NCBI GenBank assembly: GCA_002840895.1
Contig: PHCZ01000004.1
Span: 62,001-126,000 of the forward strand
Source of the DNA: Bacteroidetes bacterium HGW-Bacteroidetes-8
GTDB taxonomy: Bacteria > Bacteroidota > Bacteroidia > Bacteroidales > UBA932
Length of the DNA stretch: 64,000 bases
Direction of reading: 5' to 3'
Shown piece after piece: positions 42,896 to 51,588 of this stretch. The notes under the pieces were generated by a model. It saw nothing but the letters and a program-made list of their open reading frames with translations, did not search any database and was not told where the DNA came from. The stretch's first letter is position 1; every line of letters starts with the position of its first letter. Made by a program: the position numbers and the translations under genes.

Positions 42896-43321
42896 TATTT
42901 TTTAAATTTTAGAAGCTCAGTTATAAGTAAATTATAGCTACTCCTTTCATTCTAAAGAGTGTAAAGGAAAAACAACTTGAAAATAAATATTAGATAAATT
43001 TTCCGAAAACAAATAAAAAGGAAGCAAAGTTAGTGGGCTCCCTCCACCAGCCGCCAAAGCACTGTCAAGGTCAAGCCTCCGGTTTTGAAAAAAATCTCCA
43101 CCCTCCATGCTGTACTTCTTTCAGCATCTCTCATTACTTTACTAACCTCTCACCACTCACCACTACTCACTAAAAACCGGGTAGTATTTTTTCCAAAAAC
43201 CTTGACAGCGCAGCCACGCCCTCAGTGATAGGGCTTTCTTTTTTTTTGTTTTTTCTTTTGTTCCGAAAAAAATATGTGAGCGAAGCGAGCGAAAGCATAA
43301 TTAATTTTTAAATCCATAATT
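42896..43321. other. Gene-free stretch with long-range inverted repeats
   Basis: CTGTCAAGGT (43062-43071) is complementary to ACCTTGACAG (43199-43208), and CCGGTTTT (43079-43086) to AAAACCGG (43173-43180). Nested, they could fold the 147-bp segment into one large stem. The loop holds CTCACCACT-type repeats. No frame supported. Confidence 0.5.
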
Positions 43322-43744
43322 ATGCTTAATTTCAAAATCAAAACCCACAAACACGGAAGGTTTTACAACACACCGCACTTCTTCATCCTAAACAAAGGAA
43401 ACAACGCCGGAAAACCTTCATTTGAACCCTACAGAAATGCGTTTGTCATTTTCTGCAACAACCAAAGCGACCTCCAAAAACTCTATTGGATATGCGCCAT
43501 CCTCCACGCTGGTAGCCTGTTCAAACCTTACCACAAAGGCTCCGTCATCACGTTTGTATCCATTTGCGACATCAAAAACCTGATTATAGAATGCCTGTTC
43601 AATTACGATGGCCACTACTGGCAGGAACGCTTCAAGGTCCTCAAAAAACTGGAAGAGGCAGAAGAAAACCTGCGCAAGCAGTCGGTCAATCTCAAAAATT
43701 ACAAAATCTTAATGATGAGGTCTTACCAACCGCAATTAAACTAA
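43322..43744 (+). CDS. DUF6943-like protein
   Basis: A 140-residue protein with an opening KTHKHGRFYNTPHFFILNKG and a middle NAGKPSFEPYRNAFVIFC, LQKLYWICAILHAGSLFKP that fit my memory of the DUF6943 family; function unknown. The stop precedes a hairpin at 43747-43764. Confidence 0.55.
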   Translation: MLNFKIKTHKHGRFYNTPHFFILNKGNNAGKPSFEPYRNAFVIFCNNQSDLQKLYWICAILHAGSLFKPYHKGSVITFVSICDIKNLIIECLFNYDGHYWQERFKVLKKLEEAEENLRKQSVNLKNYKILMMRSYQPQLN

Positions 43745-43746
43745 AA

Positions 43747-43816
43747 AACAGGGCGTCAGCCCTGTTTACACCAATAAAAAAAGCCCGGTACACCAAAACC
43801 GGGCTTTCTCACCAAA
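43747..43816. terminator. Two hairpins between converging genes
   Basis: ACAGGGC-GTCA-GCCCTGT (43747-43764) and AAAGCCCGGT/ACCGGGCTTT (about 43789-43816). On the minus strand the second is followed by a T run (TTTTTTT), so it should terminate the 45478-43822 operon; the first may serve the plus-strand gene. Confidence 0.7.
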
Positions 43817-43821
43817 CCAAC

Positions 43822-43998
43822 CTACTTCCCAAACCACCGGGAAATAAACCGCAACAACACCGAAGCAATAAAACTCGCCACAGCGCCAATAAATGCCATG
43901 ATAACCGTCGTAAACACATCCTCCACAGGCAAATTCGGCAACAAGCCAAATGCAGTGCCACCTATAAAACTCACTTTATGAAAAGAATGTGATTCCAT
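43822..43998 (-). CDS. 58-residue membrane protein
   Basis: ATG at 43996-43998, TAG at 43822-43824. The product starts MESHSFHKVSFIGGTAFGLL and has one long hydrophobic stretch (about residues 29-52) with a basic C-terminus. It follows the 84-residue gene by 2 bp. Size and topology resemble holin-like proteins, but no phage genes accompany it. Confidence 0.55.
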   Translation of the reverse strand: MESHSFHKVSFIGGTAFGLLPNLPVEDVFTTVIMAFIGAVASFIASVLLRFISRWFGK

Positions 43999-44000
43999 AA

Positions 44001-44255
44001 CTAAATACCTAATGCAGGCACTTCACCGCCCGGTTCATCATTATCATCATCCTCATCCATCACAACCGCCTGACTCACCACAGTGGCCACAGTTCCGGCA
44101 ACCGTCACATAAGTGGCAATCGTAAACAAAGCAGTCGGAATCGCCACAGGAGCAGCCAAAATGGCACCACCTGCAGCAGTCAGCGCAATCCCAATATTTC
44201 GCAACGTCCTAAAAAACTTAGGAGTCGGTTTTGTATAACGTTCTTTTAAATTCAT
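44001..44255 (-). CDS. 84-residue membrane protein, holin-like layout
   Basis: A basic N-terminus, an Ala/Gly/Val/Thr-rich hydrophobic middle (about 21-65, probably two helices) and an acidic tail DEDDDNDEPGG. No family recognised. It is part of the operon with a DUF5675 gene. Confidence 0.55.
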   Translation of the reverse strand: MNLKERYTKPTPKFFRTLRNIGIALTAAGGAILAAPVAIPTALFTIATYVTVAGTVATVVSQAVVMDEDDDNDEPGGEVPALGI

Positions 44256-44278
44256 AACTCAAATCAAAATTAAATTAG

Positions 44279-44707
44279 CTAATTAATCCCCTCACCGGCA
44301 TCAAACACCGCTGAGGTAATGTTCAAAAACAAAGGTTCCTTTTTCATTCGGCACCGTTCAATGAATAGCAAGAGTTTGTCTAACGCTTTACGCGAAAGCA
44401 ACCCGGTTCCTATACCCGTTAAATGTGTAACCGGAGCCAAACACCCCCGAAGTTCTTTCATCGCATCATTCGCAGGATGTACCAAAATCCCCGTACGCCC
44501 GGGAACATTCTTAACCACCAAATGATGCTTAAACCGGTCCGTATACCAAAGCGCCAGCTCATAACGCCCATCAGGAATACACGAAATATTCCGTGCATTT
44601 TCCTTCCAGGGCAATTCAATCATAAAACAGATAAACTTCCCTTGATGAAAAAGGGCACCATTGGTGCCCCCTTCAAACTGATTCCTGAACAATTGCAATT
44701 CCATCAC
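44279..44707 (-). CDS. DUF5675 family protein
   Basis: A 142-residue protein: ALFHQGKFICFMIELPWKEN, IPDGRYELALWYT, GILVHPANDAMKELRGCLAPVT. The H-P-A-N and G-C-L-x-P pair matches the DUF5675 pattern, sometimes compared with cell-wall enzymes of the L,D-transpeptidase fold. The role is unproven. Confidence 0.75.
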   Translation of the reverse strand: MMELQLFRNQFEGGTNGALFHQGKFICFMIELPWKENARNISCIPDGRYELALWYTDRFKHHLVVKNVPGRTGILVHPANDAMKELRGCLAPVTHLTGIGTGLLSRKALDKLLLFIERCRMKKEPLFLNITSAVFDAGEGIN

Positions 44708-44722
44708 CCAATGAAATCATGA

Positions 44723-45478
44723 TTACACTTGATCAACACCAATCAAACTGAGGGAGTTGTAAGCACCGTTTTTCAACGGGTACATATCACCATTCACCTC
44801 TTGGTAAAAGCTCACACCAAGCACCTGCAACAGCGGCAGGGTAGAGTTAGCAGTCACCGTAGAGACAAGATTGATTAGCGCAGTCGCCTGAGCATCCCAA
44901 GGCAGAATCGCAGTCTCCTGACTGTCAAAAACAAACTCCTCGTTTTCGAAGTCAACTTCAGCCAACCCGCTCACGATTTTAAAATGAGTAGTTCCACCGG
45001 GAGCATCGATACTCGCATTAGGAGTAAACGCCGGGATTTCTACATCCAACGTACCGGCAACCCGGTCCAGAGTTGGAGTGTAATCAGCAAACATCACGGT
45101 ACTCAACTTCCCGTTGATGTTAAACTCAAACCCGTTGATCAATGCCATATCCCCATCAGGGATGGTTCTCAACCCACGTTCATTGGTTGGGTCCGTCTTA
45201 ATCACTCGCATAAGTGATTGAGTTAATCTGCTGGTCACTCGTTTGTCCTTTGCATTCTGCAACAGCAAACGAATGGCCTTTCTCACCAATTTACCACCGG
45301 CACCGGCACGTCCAAATTCAGCCCCATTTTCACGGGTTCTTTGAAACGCCGGGTCGTTGGCAATTCGGTTTTTGTCCACGCCACCTTTTTCACGAGCCAA
45401 ATGCCCGTCGGCGGTCTTGTAAAAGGTAACACCTCCAATGGTACCTTTCAACCTGATAATTCCGGTCTGTCTTGCCAT
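44723..45478 (-). CDS. Conserved Bacteroidota protein of the 'MARQTG' type
   Basis: A 251-residue protein opening MARQTGIIRLKGTIGGVTFY, followed by KTADGHLAREKGGV and NDPAFQRTRENGAEFGRAG. This opening recurs in Bacteroidota genomes, as I remember it, but I know no function. The rest is beta-rich. First gene of the leftward operon. Confidence 0.65.
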   Translation of the reverse strand: MARQTGIIRLKGTIGGVTFYKTADGHLAREKGGVDKNRIANDPAFQRTRENGAEFGRAGAGGKLVRKAIRLLLQNAKDKRVTSRLTQSLMRVIKTDPTNERGLRTIPDGDMALINGFEFNINGKLSTVMFADYTPTLDRVAGTLDVEIPAFTPNASIDAPGGTTHFKIVSGLAEVDFENEEFVFDSQETAILPWDAQATALINLVSTVTANSTLPLLQVLGVSFYQEVNGDMYPLKNGAYNSLSLIGVDQV

Positions 45479-45723
45479 AACTATTCGATTTTTTGATTAA
45501 TAAAAACCAAAAGTATAAGCACACACCACCTCTCAAAGAACCCCATTTCCGATACCAACCACCTTTTCCGAAACAGACCATTTTAACCGCAAACACCAAA
45601 TCAAACCAAAACAGATGAAACCATAATCCACCCAACAAAAAAACACCACCACAACCCATTAAAACATTGATTAACGCCCTACGATGCTGTATCTTTGAAG
45701 GGTAGATGAAGTATGGATAAAGT

Positions 45724-45924
45724 ATGAAGTATTCAAAACGGATATGTATTTACCCAAAAGATATTCAGCGTATCACCGGCAAGAGTGAAAGACACGCCCG
45801 GAACCTCTTGTCCAAGATCAGAGAATACTTAAACAAGGAACCACACCAATTCGTCACCACAGAAGAATTTGCAAGTTTTACGGGCATAAAAAAGGAATTG
45901 GTAGAGGAGTTTATTATCGATTAA
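45724..45924 (+). CDS. Small HTH-like protein
   Basis: A 66-residue protein: IYPKDIQRITGKSERHARNLLSKIREYL is a good helix-turn-helix, followed by FVTTEEFASFTGIKKELVEEFI, a second HTH-like element. Divergent from the 'MARQTG' operon. Confidence 0.55.
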   Translation: MKYSKRICIYPKDIQRITGKSERHARNLLSKIREYLNKEPHQFVTTEEFASFTGIKKELVEEFIID

Positions 45925-46150
45925 TCAGGGTGAAGATTCAATAAGTTTCACTTTGATTGAATAAGCAAATTTTGTATATTTATTCTTCATTCACGAAACC
46001 AAAGTGAACCAAAATGTTCTGTTCTTATTGTGAGATATTTGTGAGTTCAAAGAATGATAATCAAACAAACTCAATGTTTATAAGGGTTTAGGTAGGGCGT
46101 ACATCGTCTTGTCATCCCGACCAAAGAGTTTACCAAAACTCGCAAATATT

Positions 46151-46188
46151 AACCTAATTATATGTAAATCATATAGTTAGGTTTTTTT
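46151..46188 (+). terminator. Intrinsic terminator
   Basis: AACCTAATTATATG pairs with CATATAGTTAGGTT (14 bp, one wobble) around TAAAT, followed by seven T. No gene precedes it closely on the plus strand, so an unannotated transcript may end here. Confidence 0.65.
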
Positions 46189-46241
46189 GTGTCACCAAAC
46201 GAAACCAAAATTTATCGCAATTTATGTGAGTTTTTGGGGTG

Positions 46242-46296
46242 ATTTGTGAGATATTTGTGAGATATCTGTGAGTTATTTGTGAGTTATTTGTGAGTA
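46242..46296. repeat. Five tandem 11-bp iteron-like repeats
   Basis: Units ATTTGTGAGAT, ATTTGTGAGAT, ATCTGTGAGTT, ATTTGTGAGTT and ATTTGTGAGTA follow without gaps. Two further units lie at 46027-46047. An 11-bp period puts each unit on the same face of the helix. Confidence 0.8.
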
Positions 46297-46604
46297 AAAT
46301 TTTCAAAGAAATTTCAATAAATACAATACTTCGCAAAGATTTCACTACAAAAATCAGGGTATTTTTGCCCGAAAATTTGTGTACTCCCTCAACCACTAGA
46401 GTATAAAATGAAAACCTTCTACCCACGAGGGGCTTTTTTTGATGCTTTTAAAAGCGAGGCGACGTTCTTGTTGGAAAAGTCCTTGGGCTTCTTTTTTGTG
46501 AGAATGGTATCAAAACAACGTCAATTGTAGTTTATAAAACTGCTTTAATTTATCGTATATTTACAAAACGTTCTTTAAAGTTTTGAGTTGAAAAACTGTT
46601 AAAA

Positions 46605-47060
46605 CCTCTTTATCCGTTCGGCATGCTCTTACCCGGAAGGCACGCAAACACCAGTGATTACAGGTATGGCTTCGGTGGAAAGGAGATGGATAATGAGGTC
46701 AAAGGTGAGGGGAATTCTACGAATTATATCTTTAGGATGCACGACCCAAGGGTTGGAAGATTTTTTGCAATGGATCCTATTTTTGATAATTTCCCTTTGA
46801 ATTCACCATATGCATTTAGTGAAAATTAGGTTCTAATGTATATTGAACTTCAGGGGTTAGAAACTGCAAGACCTTCAAATTATAGACAAGTTCCACGATT
46901 TAGAGCAAATGAAAATGGGAGCTTTATAATATTGCACGAGCGATACAAAGAGGCGAGTACAAGCAAGAAACTACTATTAGATTTAGAAAACCATTTTACT
47001 CAAATGGGGTACAAATTGAGCACAAATCCTATCCTTGCGGTAAAGTTTATCATAATTTAA
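46605..47060 (+). pseudogene. Rhs-repeat C-terminal remnant with nonsense codon
   Basis: The frame reads [51 protein letters not shown] and SPYAFSEN, the conserved Rhs core end. A TAG at 46827-46829 interrupts it. The same frame continues VLMYIELQGLETARPSN, the usual position of a variable Rhs tail. The rest of the Rhs protein is absent upstream, so this is an orphan 3' fragment. The tail has no recognised toxin motif. Confidence 0.75.
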
Positions 47061-47089
47061 TCTTATGATTTCACTTTTTTTTCAAATCA

Positions 47090-47431
47090 TCAGCTACGAC
47101 TAAAATCTGAATACCATTCGCCAATCGAAGCCATATAATCCAAAATCAAATCGACACATTCATCAACGGTAGGTTGAGGTATAACATCTTTAATTAATCC
47201 GGTCTCCATAGCACGCTCAATATACAGGTACACATGATTTTTAAAATCACCGTCGCCGATGAGGTTTCCTGTATGGGTATTCCATTTATCACGAAATCCT
47301 TCTTCAATATAATAGAAGTCTTTTATGTCCAGTGGAGTGGCTTTGCGTAAGGCCACATAGGCCACCATATCCATATAATCAAATTCCCGGGGTTCAAATG
47401 AATCTTCAAGGTAAGCAAAAGGTTTTTCCAT
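47090..47431 (-). CDS. Hypothetical protein downstream of WYL regulator
   Basis: I prefer the start at 47431 (MEKPFAYLEDSFEPREFDYM), eight codons into the longest frame. About 113 acidic residues, no recognised family. It follows the WYL gene by about 30 bp on the same strand and is probably co-transcribed. Confidence 0.55.
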   Translation of the reverse strand: MEKPFAYLEDSFEPREFDYMDMVAYVALRKATPLDIKDFYYIEEGFRDKWNTHTGNLIGDGDFKNHVYLYIERAMETGLIKDVIPQPTVDECVDLILDYMASIGEWYSDFSRS

Positions 47432-47463
47432 AATTATGGTTTTTAAATTAAACATAAATCAAT

Positions 47464-48366
47464 CTATTTATAACGAGCCAGCGCCTCCTGCAACTTTCTC
47501 ACAACTTGACTACGTAACGATTCCGGCTCTAAAACTTTTACCTGGTTGCCCAACGATAGCAATTCCATCACAAAATCATGGGACGGATGTACATAGAGCT
47601 CAATACGATATTCCTTATCGTTATTGATAAGTTCTTTTTGGCTGGAATGCAGCGGTAGTGATTCTATATATTTTCCTTGTTCGACAGTAAAAGACAACAC
47701 CACTCGTTCGGGTTTGGAAGCATCACCCACCACACCAAAACAATATTGAAAGGCAACTTCAGGATTGTAGCCTTCAGGAGGCGTAAAAGGCGTTCGGGTA
47801 ATTTCCAGATTAGTGATACGGTCCAGGCCAAAAGTTTTAATTAGGTCGTCCTTATGGTCTTTGGCGATCAAATACCAACGGTAACGAGCTTCCTTGATAG
47901 CAAGGGGTTGTACGATACGCAATGTGGGCTCCTCAAAGCCTTCCCAGTACTTTTCATGGGTAAACCGGATTTCCACCTTGTTTTTAATGGCATGCAACAA
48001 ACCGTGCAGGTTTTCTGTTCCCGAAGGTTTTCGCTTTTCGGGGATGATATGCTGCTCCATCGAACTCGACAGATTCAAGGCATTAAACATCTCAAATGAC
48101 TCCATCATACGATTCTTGTAGGCATCAGATCCATCGTAAACAATTTCATAGACATTCCGGCTGCGGTCATTTTTGATTTCAATATTGTAGAGCGAGGCTA
48201 TTTGCTGAATGTCCCTTTGGAAAGTACGTTGGGACACTACCAGGTTGTAGCCGGTGATTTCACTCTCTAATTCCAGAATAGATTCAATTTCCTCAAAACT
48301 ACGTGGACGTATCCTCAATTTGGAAATCAAAAGCAGTTGACGAAGTTGGGTTTCATGGACAGACAT
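47464..48366 (-). CDS. WYL-domain transcriptional regulator
   Basis: Start chosen at 48366 (MSVHETQLRQLLLISKL), since a -7 box lies at 48393-48400, right in front of the next upstream ATG. About 300 residues: N-terminal winged HTH, WYL domain (LAIKEARYRWYLIAKDHKDDLIKTFGLDRI) and WCX-like C-terminus. WYL regulators often sense nucleic acid or nucleotides and repress phage-defence or DNA-damage genes. Confidence 0.85.
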   Translation of the reverse strand: MSVHETQLRQLLLISKLRIRPRSFEEIESILELESEITGYNLVVSQRTFQRDIQQIASLYNIEIKNDRSRNVYEIVYDGSDAYKNRMMESFEMFNALNLSSSMEQHIIPEKRKPSGTENLHGLLHAIKNKVEIRFTHEKYWEGFEEPTLRIVQPLAIKEARYRWYLIAKDHKDDLIKTFGLDRITNLEITRTPFTPPEGYNPEVAFQYCFGVVGDASKPERVVLSFTVEQGKYIESLPLHSSQKELINNDKEYRIELYVHPSHDFVMELLSLGNQVKVLEPESLRSQVVRKLQEALARYK

Positions 48367-48392
48367 AAGTTGGTATTTTAATTCTTTCATTT

Positions 48393-48426
48393 CAAAGATA
48401 AAATATATAAACGACAATATATGTCG
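48393..48426 (-). promoter_or_regulatory. WYL-gene promoter and palindromic operator
   Basis: Minus-strand TATCTTTG (48393-48400) is a good -7 box. CGACA-ATATA-TGTCG (48412-48426) upstream is a palindrome positioned for autoregulation. Confidence 0.5.
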
Positions 48427-48501
48427 CTATCGGAACGTATCTTCGAATAAGAAGCAAAGAGCTTAAATTATATATATTATAAACCTTTAATAAGTACCAC
48501 T

Positions 48502-48693
48502 ATGAAACCCTACAGAGAAAAAATTCTAATGACTTACAAATTCCTTTTAGAAACTCACGAAGAGCTGCAGACAAGAACAATCAACGTCGGGATGACCGGT
48601 GTAATGGCAGATGTCAACAGCGTTTTCAAAGAAGGCGATACTTACAACTTTGACCGAGGAAGAACTGGAAGAAATGGAGGATACCATAAATGA
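48502..48693 (+). CDS. Small hypothetical protein
   Basis: A 63-residue protein divergent from the WYL gene, N-terminal half helical, C-terminal half rich in G, R and D. It is followed by a terminator at 48707-48731. Coding is plausible, not certain. Confidence 0.4.
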   Translation: MKPYREKILMTYKFLLETHEELQTRTINVGMTGVMADVNSVFKEGDTYNFDRGRTGRNGGYHK

Positions 48694-48706
48694 TTAATTA
48701 TTCATA

Positions 48707-48731
48707 AATCCCTCTGTCATGCAGAGGGGTT
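48707..48731. terminator. Hairpin between converging genes
   Basis: AATCCCTCTG pairs with CAGAGGGGTT (one wobble) around a 5-nt loop. It is close to both the small plus-strand gene and the 3' end of the DnaB-like gene. Confidence 0.5.
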
Positions 48732-49502
48732 CTATTCACTATGAATTTCTGAAAAAACTAACGATTTACGCTCGTTAAAATGAAATTGTAAAACCTTGCG
48801 AAAACTTATCCCAGTAGGAGTTTTAGCAAAATTTAATTCTAGCTGATTGGCAGTACTGGTTCCGTCTTCCCATTTTTCTATCTGGAAATATTCCGGGCGA
48901 TAAAACAGAACAATGTAATCTAACATACATATAAAACGATCTGTATAAATATCGATTAATCGGGGTCGCTTTTTATGCCCCTTGCGCTTTTCAATAGATG
49001 GTTTTAATTCAGAAAGTATCAGAATAGGAATTTGAAGTTCTTGAGACAAACATCGTAGTCTTTCTAAAGTATCCTCCTTCTTATCGTGAAGTATAAAGCA
49101 ATCGTCATTCCTGATGTTTTCAAAATTGTCTATGATCACAAATGGAAATTTAAAAAGGTGATGTAAATTTCTTGTTTGATTACAGACTTTTTCCAAATCC
49201 CAACCGTTAATTTCGTCAAGAAAAAATACCGGTGCTTTGTTATTTTTAAAATAGACAGCATTTTGATCCATTTCCATCCCCAAGGCTTCCCACTTTTTTA
49301 TAAGATAGTCCTTACTTGTTCCGGTTAAAAATACAGGCACATTCCTCACATGTTCAATATGACGCTGCAAGAGATTGTGCAAAAAATTTAGCTTCATACT
49401 ACCCGGCCGGCCACCAATAAAAATAAGCCGTGCTTCAGCAATATTTTCCAAACAGTTGTTTAAATGTTCTGCACCGAATAACGGCTTTGAAAGTGTTTTC
49501 AT
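48732..49502 (-). CDS. DnaB/RecA-fold ATPase-like protein with altered Walker A
   Basis: A 256-residue protein resembling the C-terminal RecA fold of replicative helicases: LIFIGGRPGSMKLNFLHNLL in place of GxRPGxGKT, FVIIDNFENI as Walker B, LQIPILILSELKPSIEKR as the sensor segment, RPRLIDIYTDRFICMLDYIVLFYRPEY like the DnaB end. The P-loop G-K-T is replaced by S-M-K-L, so ATPase activity is doubtful. Confidence 0.6.
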   Translation of the reverse strand: MKTLSKPLFGAEHLNNCLENIAEARLIFIGGRPGSMKLNFLHNLLQRHIEHVRNVPVFLTGTSKDYLIKKWEALGMEMDQNAVYFKNNKAPVFFLDEINGWDLEKVCNQTRNLHHLFKFPFVIIDNFENIRNDDCFILHDKKEDTLERLRCLSQELQIPILILSELKPSIEKRKGHKKRPRLIDIYTDRFICMLDYIVLFYRPEYFQIEKWEDGTSTANQLELNFAKTPTGISFRKVLQFHFNERKSLVFSEIHSE

Positions 49503-49762
49503 AAGAGTGAATTATTTGATTGAATTAATTTAAATATCTGGCTTCTCCAGAGCCGCACTCATACAATCCTTAAATAGGTTTACACAGCGCAATTCTACAT
49601 CTGTAATTAAGTTCCCTTCACCACCCTTTAGGGAGGGGAAAGTGAAGGGGACGTATTAAATTCACCACCACGTCAACCAGCCCCCACCCCCCCTCGGTCA
49701 GCCAAAGGCGAAGAGGCCACCACTCAATGACTCAATGACTCACAAACTCACAAACTCAAAAA

Positions 49763-50854
49763 CTACCGAAACCCAATCACCTTCCGCTCTCCACGCTCAA
49801 CGCGGTTCACAGCTTCATAATTGTAAAGTTCCGCAAGGGTAATCGGAACGGTAGTTCGATGTTCAACATTGAGTTCCTGAAGTAACACATTGCTTTTTTC
49901 AACTGTAAGGTTTTCAAACTCATACATTAGCTGTAGTCTTCCCTTACGTAGCAACGCCTCGTCAATATTTTTAACGTGCGTATTAAACGTAGCGATGACC
50001 TGTATAGACAAACATTCCCCCAAAATGCCGTCAGTTAAGTTGAGCAGGGTAGAAAGGCTTGAGTTGCGTTCGTTTTCGCGCGAAGCAATCAACTGCTCGG
50101 CATCTTCAATGACAAAAACAGTATTCTTGTTGTTGATTAAAAAACGAGTGAGTTCCATATGGTCCAACTGCCCGGCCATATTAGGAGACAGAAAAATCAC
50201 CTTTTTCTTCATTTGACAGATCAAATGACGGATATAGGTGCTTTTACCCGTGCCCGGTTTACCGTGCAGCAAAAACAAACCATTACTGTTTTTTTGGCAT
50301 AACTTCTGTAGTATGCTATTATGAACCTCCGTAAAACCATCATTATAGTGTTTCTCCAGATTGAGTTTAGGCTTTTTATATTTTACCTGCTCGGTGTCAA
50401 TACCATGAGGCGTAGCTATCATCAAGTGGATGCTTGATTTTTTCTTCTTTTTTTGAAGATGCTGAAAAGCCAAATCCCTTAGGGAACAAACCAATGCTGT
50501 TTCCTTGCCCGTGTGATGAATGTTTAATTTGTCATACTCCAGATTGACCATAAGATTTCCTTCCAGGAAATAAAATACTTCACTAAATAGTTCTTTCCGC
50601 TTTTTGTCATATTCCTTGAGTTCCACTCGTTCCAGTATGGTGCCTGCAAATTCAATTTCCAGTTGTTTTTTAAGATTCCGTGACTTGACATCGTTAACAG
50701 TCAAGATACTTGGATACTTCCCAAAAGAGGCAAAATAAAAGCGATTATTGTGATAATTTTTCGCCCCTGAAAAAACATCATAAACTTGTGAATTGTTGTT
50801 AAACGGCCTGCGTCTTTCCCATGTATCTTTCATTATTTCTTGATTTTTAAGCAA
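49763..50854 (-). CDS. AAA ATPase (BCS1/FtsH-like fold)
   Basis: A 363-residue protein: N-terminal 150 residues unassigned, then Walker A LLHGKPGTGKSTYIRHLI, Walker B NTVFVIEDAEQLIA, sensor 1 QVIATFNTHVKNID and the Arg-finger region EALLRKGRLQLMYEFENL. It resembles single AAA-module proteins of Bacteroidota. Neighbouring DnaB-like gene on the same strand, 260 bp downstream. Confidence 0.78.
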   Translation of the reverse strand: MLKNQEIMKDTWERRRPFNNNSQVYDVFSGAKNYHNNRFYFASFGKYPSILTVNDVKSRNLKKQLEIEFAGTILERVELKEYDKKRKELFSEVFYFLEGNLMVNLEYDKLNIHHTGKETALVCSLRDLAFQHLQKKKKKSSIHLMIATPHGIDTEQVKYKKPKLNLEKHYNDGFTEVHNSILQKLCQKNSNGLFLLHGKPGTGKSTYIRHLICQMKKKVIFLSPNMAGQLDHMELTRFLINNKNTVFVIEDAEQLIASRENERNSSLSTLLNLTDGILGECLSIQVIATFNTHVKNIDEALLRKGRLQLMYEFENLTVEKSNVLLQELNVEHRTTVPITLAELYNYEAVNRVERGERKVIGFR

Positions 50855-50930
50855 ATCTAAAAGCGAAATGCGTCAAAAGGTGGCGGTATGAAAATAAATT
50901 AAAACGACACACCTTGTCCGCACCCCAACT

Positions 50931-50938
50931 TACTTTTG
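50931..50938 (+). promoter_or_regulatory. -7 box before the UVR-motif gene
   Basis: TACTTTTG matches TAnnTTTG, 22 bp before the ATG at 50961. The -33 element is not clear. Confidence 0.35.
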
Positions 50939-50960
50939 AGCAAACATTAAAAGTAAAATC

Positions 50961-51152
50961 ATGTCCATCCTTCAAGAATATAACAATAATACAAATCTCC
51001 TAAACAGCAAAATTGAAGAAACACTAAAGGCAGTCGCTCAACTCAAAGAAACCGTTGTGAAACTTAAACATTTTGAACGCGCAGCTCAAATTCGGGAAAT
51101 GGAGAAACAGCTGGAGCAAATGAAAAGAGACGTTTTCAGTTTCACAGTTTAA
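50961..51152 (+). CDS. Small UVR-motif-like helical protein
   Basis: A 63-residue coiled coil. LKHFERAAQIREMEKQLEQ resembles the UVR motif through which UvrB binds UvrC, also found in Clp and small proteins. It could mediate a protein contact; no catalytic part is present. Confidence 0.5.
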   Translation: MSILQEYNNNTNLLNSKIEETLKAVAQLKETVVKLKHFERAAQIREMEKQLEQMKRDVFSFTV

Positions 51153-51221
51153 TGTGTAAAAACATCATCAAAAAGAAATTAAAAATGAAAACAAAATACA
51201 AAGAAATCATGCAAACTATAA

Positions 51222-51453
51222 TGGCTTATTGATATAAATTCTTCGGGTAAAAACTTATACTATAGAGTAGGTGTAGAATCTTTAGCAATAAAAGGGGTTG
51301 ATTCATATAAATTAGAATCTCTTGAACTAGAATATCAAAACATTTATAATAATTTTGTTAGAGACCAAATTGATATTGAATCTGAAGAGCCATATGACCT
51401 TCAACTTTCAAAAGCTAGAATGTTGACAAAAAGTACATTAATAAGCCATTAGT
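51222..51453 (+). pseudogene. Open frame without start codon, probable gene remnant
   Basis: The frame from 51222 to the TAG at 51451-51453 has normal-looking composition (NLYYRVGVESLAIKGVDSY, then EEPYDLQLSKARMLT) but no ATG, GTG or TTG near its beginning. It looks like the 3' part of a lost gene. Confidence 0.4.
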
Positions 51454-51588
51454 CATAATCCAGCCTATTTTTTTATAACGATATAGGCAAAATTTGCCCT
51501 CAACAACAAAACGAGAGTAAATTTTCATTACATTTACACTCGTAAAAGAATCACAAGTAAAAATTGCCCTTGTCTAAATTGATTAACA

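Larger units (their letters stand above)
45925..46604. other. Gene-free stretch with iterons, direct repeats and a terminator
   Basis: It holds two units of ATTTGTGAGTT-type at 46027-46047, a terminator at 46151-46188, an exact 11-bp direct repeat ACGAAACCAAA (45993-46003 and 46199-46209) and five tandem 11-bp units at 46242-46296. No supported frame. The layout resembles a regulatory or recombination site. Confidence 0.55.

Noticed and set aside
43822-45478. Prophage
   Set aside because: Holin-sized membrane proteins and DUF5675 alone do not make a phage; no capsid, terminase, portal, tail or integrase gene is in the window.
46242-46296. CRISPR array
   Set aside because: The 11-bp units are contiguous with no spacers, and no cas genes are near.
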